This document shows, one piece after another, positions 57,230 through 64,000 of a DNA stretch of 64,000 nt. How positions within the stretch are numbered: position 1 is the first letter of the stretch; every line of letters begins with the position of its first letter. The stretch spans positions 434,001 to 498,000 of the forward strand of contig NZ_JARZAG010000002.1 of NCBI RefSeq assembly GCF_029892155.1. The letters are read 5' to 3'. The position numbers were made by a program, and so were the translations under genes. The DNA is from Kitasatospora sp. GAS204B (lineage in GTDB: Bacteria; Actinomycetota; Actinomycetes; Streptomycetales; Streptomycetaceae). The notes below the pieces were generated by a model, which did no database searches, was not told where the DNA came from, and was given only the letters and a program-made list of their open reading frames with translations.

Positions 57230-57898
57230 TCAGGCGGCGGCACCCGACTGCGGCAGCCAGTCCTCGCTCGGGCTGTCCAGCACCGCCTGCTGCGCGTCCC
57301 AGCTGCCGTAACGCGGGTTGACCGTCACCTTCAGCTGGGCGGCGGCCTCGGCCAGCAGTTGGTGCACCGTCTTGTTGCCGTCCGTGGTGCCGATCTGCCG
57401 CCCGCCCAGCGCGGCCAGCTTCTGCAGGCCGATCTGCTCGCGGTGGAAGTTGTCGATCTCCCGGGCCGGCACCGCGTGCTTGAGCAGCAGCATCTGCTCC
57501 AGCCCCGCCTCGCCGCCCCAGGCCTGCGCCTGGTCGGACCGCGCCTGGGCGACCTCGGTGTCGCTGACGGTCAGCCGGTGCTCGGCCAGCGCCTGCGCGA
57601 CCACCTCACTGAAGATCATCCCGGAGACGGTCGCCCCCACCAGCCCCGCCTGCTCCTGGTACTGCCCGCTCGGCAGCCTGGCCGCCTGCGCCCGGAACTC
57701 GGCCACCCGGGCCTGCACCGCCGCCTCGGTGATCCGGTCGGGGCCGACCACCGCCGCCGCCCCGGCCTGCAGCGGCCGCCCCCCACAGGCGGTCAGCAGG
57801 GCGGCCGCGAGCAGCGCACCGACCGCGGGCAGCACCCGGCGCGGCCCGGGGCGGGCGGGGGCGGCGGGGGTACGGCGAAGGCAGTGGCTGCGGATCAC
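57230..57898 (-). CDS. SurA-N-like lipoprotein
   Basis: 222 aa from a GTG at 57898 with GGGAGG six bases upstream; the open frame runs to 57949. Signal peptide ends in a lipobox (LLTAC, Cys at about residue 37). The mature part is helical and resembles the SurA N-terminal chaperone domain ('DRITEAAVQARVAEFRAQAARL', 'ISDTEVAQARSDQ'-like 'VSDTEVAQARSDQAQAWGG'). No peptidyl-prolyl isomerase domain follows. It may be a wall-side chaperone. The upstream position before mazG is common in actinomycetes. Confidence 0.87.
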   Translation of the reverse strand: MIRSHCLRRTPAAPARPGPRRVLPAVGALLAAALLTACGGRPLQAGAAAVVGPDRITEAAVQARVAEFRAQAARLPSGQYQEQAGLVGATVSGMIFSEVVAQALAEHRLTVSDTEVAQARSDQAQAWGGEAGLEQMLLLKHAVPAREIDNFHREQIGLQKLAALGGRQIGTTDGNKTVHQLLAEAAAQLKVTVNPRYGSWDAQQAVLDSPSEDWLPQSGAAA

Positions 57899-58035
57899 GC
57901 GGGGCCTCCCGGGCGGGGCTGCGGTGGCGACTGACTCCTGACGGGACACGACAATAGAGAGCCGGGGCGGCCAGCGCGGACATGTTGCACCGAATGAGTG
58001 AGCGTCGGCAGGTCGAGCTGATGGATCATCAGTTC

Positions 58036-59769
58036 TTAGGCGCGGTACGGGTTCCAGGCCGACGCCTGCGGCGCCGGCGGATGGGTCGGCCAGCTACCGG
58101 TCCGCGGGTCCAGCGGCAGGAGCGACGGGAGCGACGACGGGGACGCCGCAGCCGCGGGCAGCGCCGACTGGGGGCCGGTGCGGCGGTGGTGCTGCAGCTG
58201 GTCCAGGTGCTGGCGCAGCCGCTGGACGTCCGGGTGGTGCGGCCCGAGCCGCGGCTCGCGGTCGAAGAGCAGCGCAAGCAGCCACTCCCAGGCACCCTCG
58301 GTGTCCCCCGACCCCGCGAGCAGCAGGCCGATCCGCTCGCGCAGGTCGAAGCAGCGGGCCGGGTCGGCGTCCTGACCCGAGGTCAGTCTGGCGGTGTGGT
58401 CCGCCAGCAGTGCGCGGTACTCCGCCAACGCCTCCGGCGCCCGGCCCAGTTGCTCCAGGCAGGCAGCCGCCTTCCGGCGGTGCTCCAGCGCCTGATCCGC
58501 CTGTGGCCCGTCCTGCGCCGTCGCGGCGGCGGCCAGCAACTGGTACTCGGGCAGCGCCGCGCGGTACTGCCCCTCCTGGAGCAGCGTCCGGGCGTAGATC
58601 GTGCGCAACGTGCGGACCAGCGGCGCCCCGTCGCCGTGCGCGGCCCGGGCCAGCGGGAGCAGCCGGGCGGCGAGGTCGATCACCTCGGCGTACCGCTGCG
58701 CGGCCAGCAGGTCGGAGACCTGGCCGCAGGCGGCGACCAGGTCGGTGGGCGCCGGCTGCGTGGCCGGGGGAGACGGGGGCGACGAGGACACCAGCGGCGG
58801 CGCGGGCAGTGTGGTGGCGGCCCCGGGCAGCGGCTGGTGCGGGTAGCGGAACGGCCCGGTCGGGTCGGGCGCCGGACCGTACCCGGGGTGGGCGCCCGCC
58901 TCCGGCGCCGGCAGCAGTGGACGCAGCCGCCGGTACACCGTCTGCGCGTCGGCGGGCCGCGCGGCGGGCGGCTTGGCCAGCAGCTCCAGCACCAGCGCCT
59001 CCAACTCGGCAGGCACTTCGGGCCGCAGCCGCCGCAGTGGCACCGGCGCGTCGTCCACCTGGCGGCGCAGCACCCCGAGCGCGGTCGGCGCCCGGAACGG
59101 CTCCTCGCCGGCGAGCATCTCGTGCAGCAGGCAGCCGAGCGCGTACAGGTCGCTGCGCGCGTCCACCGCCCCGGAGAGCGCCTGCTCGGGCGCCATGTAG
59201 GAGGGGCTGCCGATCGGCACGCCGGTCAGGGTGAGCCGGGTGTGCTCGCCGTCCAGCGCGGTGGCGATGCCCAGGTCCAGGACCACCACCCGGCCGTCCG
59301 GACGGACCATCACATTGCTCGGCTTCAGGTCCCGGTGCACCACCGGAACGGCGTGCACCACCGAGAGCGCCGCGCAGATCTGGGCGGCCACCGCCACCGC
59401 CCAGGCGATCGGGAACCGGCCCTCCTCGGCGATCAGATCGCCCAGCCCGACCCCGGGCAGCCGCTGCATCACCAGGTAGAGCTCGCCCGCGTCCTCGCCC
59501 GCGTCGAAGACGGTGACCAGTCCGGGGTGGTCGAGACCAGCGGTGATCCGGCACTCCCGCAGGAACCGCCGTCGCAGCTCGGCCCGCCGTTCCTCGACCT
59601 CCTCGGGACCGTCCCCGGCGAGCAGCGCCTCGGTGCGCAGCAGCTTCACCGCCACCCGGCGGTCCAGCCGCTCGTCGTAGCCGGCCCAGACCTGGCCCAT
59701 GCCACCGTGCCCGATCTTCTCCGCCAACCGGTAGCGGCCGCCGATCACCCGGCTGCTGTGCGCACTCAC
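58036..59769 (-). CDS. Soluble Ser/Thr protein kinase with C-terminal TPR-like helices
   Basis: 577 aa, GTG start overlapping the stop of the membrane protein gene (GTGA). The kinase domain (about residues 13-275) has 'KIGHGGMGQVWAGYD', Lys42 in VAVKLL, HRDLKPSN, and 'LDLGIATAL' (DLG in place of DFG, still active in many kinases). 'GSPSYMAPEQ' is intact. There is no membrane helix. A Pro-rich linker is followed by helical repeats (about 345-545) resembling tetratricopeptides. Coupling to the upstream membrane protein suggests they act together at the membrane. Confidence 0.92.
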   Translation of the reverse strand: MSAHSSRVIGGRYRLAEKIGHGGMGQVWAGYDERLDRRVAVKLLRTEALLAGDGPEEVEERRAELRRRFLRECRITAGLDHPGLVTVFDAGEDAGELYLVMQRLPGVGLGDLIAEEGRFPIAWAVAVAAQICAALSVVHAVPVVHRDLKPSNVMVRPDGRVVVLDLGIATALDGEHTRLTLTGVPIGSPSYMAPEQALSGAVDARSDLYALGCLLHEMLAGEEPFRAPTALGVLRRQVDDAPVPLRRLRPEVPAELEALVLELLAKPPAARPADAQTVYRRLRPLLPAPEAGAHPGYGPAPDPTGPFRYPHQPLPGAATTLPAPPLVSSSPPSPPATQPAPTDLVAACGQVSDLLAAQRYAEVIDLAARLLPLARAAHGDGAPLVRTLRTIYARTLLQEGQYRAALPEYQLLAAAATAQDGPQADQALEHRRKAAACLEQLGRAPEALAEYRALLADHTARLTSGQDADPARCFDLRERIGLLLAGSGDTEGAWEWLLALLFDREPRLGPHHPDVQRLRQHLDQLQHHRRTGPQSALPAAAASPSSLPSLLPLDPRTGSWPTHPPAPQASAWNPYRA

Positions 59770-60254
59770 CGCCCGCCGTCCTCGGCCTGCCGGCGCAGCA
59801 GTTCGCCGAGTTGCCGCAACTCGTCAACGGGGGCGGGGGCCTGGGCGCTCGGCGGCTGGTACGCCGGGGGCTGGGGCGCGAGCGGCCAGGCGACGAGCGG
59901 CGCCACCGACACTCGGACCTGACGGTCCATCAGCAGGAAGTGCGTCGGCGCCGCGAAGACCAGCAGTGCCATGGTGCCCTCACCGAGCCCGTTGACCACC
60001 GCCGCGTGCTTGTCCGCTCCCCCGATCACCGCGCACACCAGCATCAGCAGCGACAGCGCCGCGAACACCACCGCTCCCACCACATCCACCCGCCGCTTGC
60101 GCCGCGCCGCCAGTGCCACCGCGGGCACGAACCCGAGCAGCCCCGCCGTCAGCACCGCCACCAGACAGAGCAGCACCTTCGCGCCCACCCCGAACGGCCC
60201 CTTCGCCGCTGTCGGCACCACCGGCCCGAACTGCCCGGGAAACTGGCCAGCCAT
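59766..60254 (-). CDS. Membrane protein coupled to the Ser/Thr kinase
   Basis: 162 aa with about four hydrophobic segments in the first 110 residues ('VLLCLVAVLTAGLLGFVPAVA', 'VDVVGAVVFAALSLLMLVCAVIGG', 'MALLVFAAPTHFLLM'), then a soluble, Pro-rich C-terminus with a short acidic helix (VDELRQLGELLRRQAE). ATG with ACGGAG upstream. Its stop overlaps the kinase GTG. Probably anchors or senses for the kinase. No known family recognised. Confidence 0.8.
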   Translation of the reverse strand: MAGQFPGQFGPVVPTAAKGPFGVGAKVLLCLVAVLTAGLLGFVPAVALAARRKRRVDVVGAVVFAALSLLMLVCAVIGGADKHAAVVNGLGEGTMALLVFAAPTHFLLMDRQVRVSVAPLVAWPLAPQPPAYQPPSAQAPAPVDELRQLGELLRRQAEDGGR

Positions 60255-60482
60255 GCGTCTCCGTCCCCGCGCGATGAGTGCCCTCGATGATCATCGCCAA
60301 CGGTACCGCCCACGCCCCACGCGCCGCCGGGCATACCGGGAACCGCGACCGCTCCGTGACCAGCACCGGCCCACCTCCCGAGCCGCTCGGCGTGTTGGCG
60401 GGTCGGACGGCGGCCGCCTCCGGATCATCGGACTCAGCGACGCGCGCCGTCCCGGCGGGCGACCGAGGACAAGGAACCAGCC

Positions 60483-60872
60483 GTGTTCGACACCAGCAAG
60501 GCCTTCAGCAGCTTCTCCGTGAACGACCTCGACAAGGCCAAGCACTTCTACGGCGAGATCCTGGGACTGCGGGTCTCCGACCTGACCATGGAGCGGCAGT
60601 ACCGGCTGCTGCGGCTGCACCTGTCCGGCGGCGGCGAGGTGCTCGTCTACCCGAAGGACGACCACACCCCGGCGTCGTTCACCGTCCTCAACTTCCCGGT
60701 GGCGGACGTCGAGCAGGCCGTCGACGAGTTGGCCGGGCGCGGCGTGCGGTTCGAGCGGTATCCCGGGCTGGCGGCGGACGAGAAGGGGATCTTCCGGGGC
60801 GGCGGCCCGCACATCGCGTGGTTCACCGACCCGGCGGGTAACGTCCTCTCGGTGCTGCAGCAGGACAAGTAG
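60483..60872 (+). CDS. VOC / glyoxalase-family protein
   Basis: 129 aa, GTG start. Two beta-alpha-beta-beta-beta halves are seen: '[26 protein letters not shown]' and '[31 protein letters not shown]', quoted in parts. The end is '[20 protein letters not shown]', typical of VOC proteins with metal ligands. It may be an extradiol dioxygenase- or glyoxalase-like enzyme, or a drug-binding resistance protein. The 3' end is 14 bp from the convergent methylase-like gene. Confidence 0.9.
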   Translation: MFDTSKAFSSFSVNDLDKAKHFYGEILGLRVSDLTMERQYRLLRLHLSGGGEVLVYPKDDHTPASFTVLNFPVADVEQAVDELAGRGVRFERYPGLAADEKGIFRGGGPHIAWFTDPAGNVLSVLQQDK

Positions 60873-60886
60873 CCCGACCCCGCCGG

Positions 60887-62947
60887 TCAGCCCACCGTCA
60901 GCCCGCCGTCCGCCAGGCCGTCCGTCAGGCCCTGGGCCAACTGCCGCCCCAGCTCCTCGGCCTGGCGCAGGCCGGCCGCGAAGGCGGCGGTCCGCCCGAA
61001 GGCCTCGCCCAGCGCGCGCTGGGCTTCGAGCGGGAGCCTGGGCACCTGGACCCGCCGGACGTCGAGGCGGGAGGTGGTGGAGGCGTGGGTGCTGGCGGAG
61101 CGGGCGGCGGCGGTGGAGCGCAGGCGGCCGGCCAGGAACTCGGGGTCGAGCAGGGCCGGGTCGGGGCGCAGCAGGTGCAGGCGGGCGCCGAGGGCGGCGC
61201 CGTCGGCCGGGTCGCCGGGGTGCACGACCAGCGCGGCGCCACTGCCGAGGGCCGGGACCAGGACGTCGCCGGGGCGGGCGAACAGCGCGGTGGCGTCGGC
61301 CAGCGCGGCGCTCGGGCCGCGTCCGGTCGCCAGGTCCTGGTCGGTCAGCACGGGGGTGGCCGACGGGTCCTCGGCGAGGGGCCGGGTGGCCGGTCCGGTG
61401 CCGGAGGAGAGGACCTCCAGGGCGCCGCCGCGGGCGAGTTCACCGATCGTGGTCACCGGCATGCCGGGACGCTCGCCGGCCGCCGAGACGGCGGGCAGTG
61501 CCTGGTCCAACTCGGCCAGCGAGGACAGGAGTTCGCCGAGCCGGCCGCGCAGCCCGGTGAGCGCGTCGGTGCCGCCTGCCGCGGCCGGCGGCGGCAGGTG
61601 GCGGGCGGGGGCCAGATCGGTGTCGTCGTCGAGCAGTTCGATCGAGTCCAGCACCCGGTAGACGCCTGGGCGATCCGCCACGGTGGCACCGCCGTCGAAG
61701 GCCTGCCATCCTTCCAGCACGGTGCGGTGCAGGGTCGGCCAGTCGAACTGCCCGGGCTGCGTGGCGGTGGCGTCCAGCAGCAGCAACCGGCGGGCGGGCG
61801 CGGTCTCCTGGGGGTCGGGGCGGCGCAGCAGCCAGAGCTGCAGCGGCACTCCGTAGGGTGGCGCGGCGCCGGCCGGCAACGCGACGACCGCGCGCAGCGC
61901 GCCGGTGCGCAGGAGTTCCGCGCGCAGCCGGCGCCCGGAACGGCGGGAGGCGACGGTGGGCGGCAGCAGCAGGGCGGTCAGGCCGCCGGGGCGGGTGTGC
62001 GCCAGGCAGTGCAGCAGCCAGGCGAGTTCGGACTCGCCCCGGGGCGGCACCTGGTCGAAGAGCCAGCGCGGGTCGTAGCGCAACTCCTCGTAGCCCCAGT
62101 CCCGTTCGTTGTAGGGCGGGCGGCAGAGCACGGCGTCGGCGAGCAGTTCGGGCCAGGCGTCGGCCCGTAGCGCGTCACCGGCGCGCAGCCGCAGCGGCAA
62201 CGGTCCTGGCGCGGCGGCGGGCGCGGCCAGGGCCAGCCGGAGCAGGGCGATGCCGGCGGCCACCGGGTCGCGGTCCTGGCCGTGCCGGACGGCGCCGGCG
62301 GGCGCGGCCAGCAACAGCGAGCCGAGCCCGCAGCAGGGGTCGAGGACGCTGGCCGCCTCGCCCGCCAGCGCGAGCAGCAGGGCGGCCGCCTCGGGCGGCA
62401 GCTGACCCGGCTGCCGGGCGCCGGCCAGCAGCGCCTCGAACACGGCGGCGGGCGTCTGCTCGGCGGCCAGCCGGGCGAGCAGGCGGCAGAGTTCGAGCTG
62501 CGTGCTGCCGTAGAGCGTGGGCAGGTCCGCCAGCGCGCCCGCCGCCGGGTCGAGCGTCTCGGCGAGCAGTCGCGCCACCGCCCGGGGCAGCGCGAGGGCC
62601 AGCCGGGTGTCGGATTCAGCGGCCAGCTCCACCCACGTCTCGGGGGCCCGGTGCAGCAGCAGCAGGAAGGCACCGGCCGGCAGCAGCGGGGCGTTCGGGT
62701 GGCCGGCCGGGTCGCGCAGTGCGTCCAACTGCCGGCGGCAGCGCTCCAGTAGCGGCAGCTCGGCGATCTTGCCCTGGCGGCGCAGCCACTCCTCGATCTG
62801 GGGGAGCGCGAAGGTGGGGCTGCTCTCGCTGCCGCCGACGGGCTGCGGGAAGTCGGCGTGCCGCTTGCGCCAGTTGCTCACCGCCGCTCGCCCGACCCCG
62901 GCCAGCCGGGCGATCTCGACGGCGGTCACCTCGGGGGTCGGCGGCAT
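60887..62947 (-). CDS. HTH - N6 DNA methylase-like - specificity domain fusion protein
   Basis: 686 aa from ATG 62947 with GGAGGAG upstream. Residues about 1-55 form an HTH ('VTAVEIARLAGVGRAAVSNWRKRHADFPQP', quoted in part). A HsdM-like SAM domain follows: motif I 'ASVLDPCCGLGSLLLA' near residue 220, and the motif IV position 'AVLCRPPYNERDWGYEEL', where the usual Asn of NPPY/F is Arg. Residues about 480-680 resemble an HsdS target-recognition half ('LLDPEFLAGRLRS', 'VQVPRLPLEAQRAL'). No restriction subunit lies nearby. The lost catalytic Asn suggests a non-methylating regulator, or a changed chemistry. Divergent from the DUF4352 lipoprotein gene across nested palindromes. Confidence 0.85.
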   Translation of the reverse strand: MPPTPEVTAVEIARLAGVGRAAVSNWRKRHADFPQPVGGSESSPTFALPQIEEWLRRQGKIAELPLLERCRRQLDALRDPAGHPNAPLLPAGAFLLLLHRAPETWVELAAESDTRLALALPRAVARLLAETLDPAAGALADLPTLYGSTQLELCRLLARLAAEQTPAAVFEALLAGARQPGQLPPEAAALLLALAGEAASVLDPCCGLGSLLLAAPAGAVRHGQDRDPVAAGIALLRLALAAPAAAPGPLPLRLRAGDALRADAWPELLADAVLCRPPYNERDWGYEELRYDPRWLFDQVPPRGESELAWLLHCLAHTRPGGLTALLLPPTVASRRSGRRLRAELLRTGALRAVVALPAGAAPPYGVPLQLWLLRRPDPQETAPARRLLLLDATATQPGQFDWPTLHRTVLEGWQAFDGGATVADRPGVYRVLDSIELLDDDTDLAPARHLPPPAAAGGTDALTGLRGRLGELLSSLAELDQALPAVSAAGERPGMPVTTIGELARGGALEVLSSGTGPATRPLAEDPSATPVLTDQDLATGRGPSAALADATALFARPGDVLVPALGSGAALVVHPGDPADGAALGARLHLLRPDPALLDPEFLAGRLRSTAAARSASTHASTTSRLDVRRVQVPRLPLEAQRALGEAFGRTAAFAAGLRQAEELGRQLAQGLTDGLADGGLTVG

Positions 62948-63000
62948 CGGGCGGCTCCTCCATGGACGGCGGCTGTGACCACTCAGCATAGCCAGACGGG

Positions 63001-63028
63001 ACAGGGATCCCTGTTCACGCGTGAACAG
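63001..63028. promoter_or_regulatory. Two overlapping palindromes in the divergent promoter
   Basis: acagggatccctgt (63001-63014) and ctgttcacgcgtgaacag (63011-63028) are both perfect palindromes sharing four bases. A third half-site (ccctgttgac) lies at 63044-63053. They sit 54-81 bp upstream of the HTH-methylase ATG. A dimeric regulator, perhaps the HTH domain itself, could bind here. Confidence 0.5.
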
Positions 63029-63167
63029 ATCAGTTCCGTATTTCCCTGTTGACGATGTTCACAGCAGTCTGGTCTGATGGAGCCATCGCCGAACGGGGCG
63101 AACAGCAAGACCCAGAACCAGCAAGACCCAGCACGCCCAAGACCCAGTCGAAGCAAGGGAATCCGCC

Positions 63168-63791
63168 ATGCGCAGCTCCGCCACCGCCCGCCGCCGCTCC
63201 ACCACCACCGCGCTGCTCGCCGGTGGCGCCCTGCTCGCCCTCGCCACCACCGCCTGCGGGCCGACCGCCACCACCTCGGTCTCCACCAAGCCCGTGCGGT
63301 CCACGGCCGCGACCGGCGCGACCGGCGTGGGCACCCCGGGCGCCCCGAGCGCCGCGGCCGGCAAGACCCCCACGGTCGCCAAGGTCGGCGACGCCATCGC
63401 GCTCAAGGGCATGGACAAGGGCGCCTCGGACGACGTGAGCGTGGTCAAGGTGGTCGACAACGTGCAGAGCACCGACGGCATCAGCAAGCCCGCCGACGGC
63501 AAGCGCTGGATCGCCGTGCAGTTCCAGATCAAGGACAGCGGCAGCACCGCCTACAGCGACTCCCCCGAGAACGGCACGACCGTGGTGGACGACAAGGGCC
63601 AGTCCTACAACTCGGTGATCGCCGACACCGGCGCGGGCCAGAGCTTCCCCGTCCCGCTGAACATCGCCCCCGGCGACACCGCGCTCGGCTACATCACCTT
63701 CGAGGTCCCCACCGACGCCAAGATCGTCAAGGCCCAGTTCACCCTGGACAGCGGCTTCGCGGACCAGACCGGCCAGTGGAAGCTCAACTGA
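63168..63791 (+). CDS. DUF4352-type lipoprotein
   Basis: 207 aa. Signal peptide with lipobox (ATTAC, Cys at about residue 30), a Thr/Ala/Pro linker, then an Ig-like DUF4352 domain ('MDKGASDDVSVVKVVDN ... GKRWIAVQFQIKDSG', 'GDTALGYITFEVP'). Such proteins are surface lipoproteins of unknown role. ATG preceded by AAGGGAA. A likely promoter is TTGACG at 63049-63054 followed 17 bases later by gtctga. Confidence 0.88.
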   Translation: MRSSATARRRSTTTALLAGGALLALATTACGPTATTSVSTKPVRSTAATGATGVGTPGAPSAAAGKTPTVAKVGDAIALKGMDKGASDDVSVVKVVDNVQSTDGISKPADGKRWIAVQFQIKDSGSTAYSDSPENGTTVVDDKGQSYNSVIADTGAGQSFPVPLNIAPGDTALGYITFEVPTDAKIVKAQFTLDSGFADQTGQWKLN

Positions 63792-63889
63792 CCTCCCGGC
63801 ACGGTGCGCCGGGGCGGCAACGACGAAGCGGCGGATGGCACCGAGCCACCCGCCGCCCGCCCCCCCCGCAGCCAGCGGGGCTACCGGAA

Positions 63890-64000
63890 CTACGCCTTCT
63901 TCGCCGCCGCCAGCTCCTCGAACATGGTGCTCAGGAAGGTCCCGCACCAGGCCAGCAACTCCCGCCCGACCACCGGCTTCCCACCGATCCGCGCGGTCGT
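63890..64000 (-). CDS. C-terminal end of an unidentified protein, cut by the window edge
   Basis: The last 36 codons and a TAG of a leftward gene: 'GGKPVVGRELLAWCGTFL' then 'STMFEELAAAKKA'. Codon use is normal for the genome. Too little remains for assignment. It is convergent with the DUF4352 gene, with about 100 bp between. Confidence 0.55.
   Translation of the reverse strand, partial: TTARIGGKPVVGRELLAWCGTFLSTMFEELAAAKKA

Noticed and set aside
57982..59922. A 646-codon rightward frame opposite the second kinase
   Set aside because: Arg/Gln/Val-rich shadow with no motifs; the opposite strand encodes a complete kinase.
63011..63028. ctgttcacgcgtgaacag considered as a Rex or LexA site
   Set aside because: The half-sites are in the reverse order for Rex (TTCAC first), and the GTTC/GAAC order is reversed for LexA.

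Overview
The window is high-GC actinobacterial DNA (roughly 70 % or more G+C by eye, GTG/TTG starts common, GGAGG-type ribosome sites) and most likely comes from Streptomyces or a close relative such as Kitasatospora. The main evidence is a mycothiol S-conjugate amidase (Mca), a tRNA-Leu with a UAA anticodon (the bldA type) at 46.1 kb, an rpfA-like muralytic gene with a c-di-AMP (ydaO-type) riboswitch, and the eno-divIC-DUF501-ppx-ndh block with a Rex-type operator before ndh. The genus cannot be settled from the sequence alone.

Layout. 0-8 kb: a Ser/Thr kinase with a PQQ-type propeller, an alanine-type aminotransferase, GTP-dependent PEP carboxykinase, and a hemolysin III/TrhA membrane protein. 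7.3-10.2 kb: a secreted papain-like protease and a partner anchored protein, divergent from an HTH regulator. 10.1-13.1 kb: GNAT and a DUF255/thioredoxin-domain protein. 13.1-19.3 kb is the most accessory stretch. It holds a small lower-GC scar with a toxin-antitoxin remnant and a truncated convergent gene, bounded by a second degenerate copy of the DUF255 5' end. It also holds a secreted aegerolysin-like/metzincin fusion protease, an FtsX permease relic, and a P450-terpene cyclase pair whose genes overlap. 19.3-28 kb: a GntR/UTRA regulator divergent from a large secreted phosphoesterase, a Uma2 nuclease, a secreted amidase and an LCP cell-wall ligase. 28-46 kb is mostly core: mca, DUF4307, greA, a DrrAB-like exporter, ilvA, metB, msrA, MerR, an L,D-transpeptidase, cystathionine beta-synthase, an SGNH hydrolase, a thiolase and a Bax1-I protein. 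46-54 kb: bldA-type tRNA, an ABC ATPase without its permease, ndh, ppx, DUF501, divIC, eno and rpfA. 54-64 kb: a second P450, mazG, a SurA-like lipoprotein, a second Ser/Thr kinase coupled to a membrane protein, a VOC protein, an HTH-methylase-specificity fusion with a changed catalytic motif, a DUF4352 lipoprotein and the end of an unidentified gene.

How genes work together. metB and cystathionine beta-synthase belong to sulfur amino-acid interconversion, and ilvA supplies 2-oxobutyrate. rpfA, the L,D-transpeptidase, the LCP protein and the amidase act on the wall. The terpene cyclase and its P450 should make and oxidise one sesquiterpene-type product. The Rex site ties ndh to NADH/NAD redox state, and the riboswitch ties rpfA to c-di-AMP. 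The best leads for something undescribed are the terpene/P450 pair with its odd P450 start, the aegerolysin-metzincin fusion, the HTH-methylase-specificity protein with nested palindromes in its promoter, and the 13-14 kb deletion/duplication scar.
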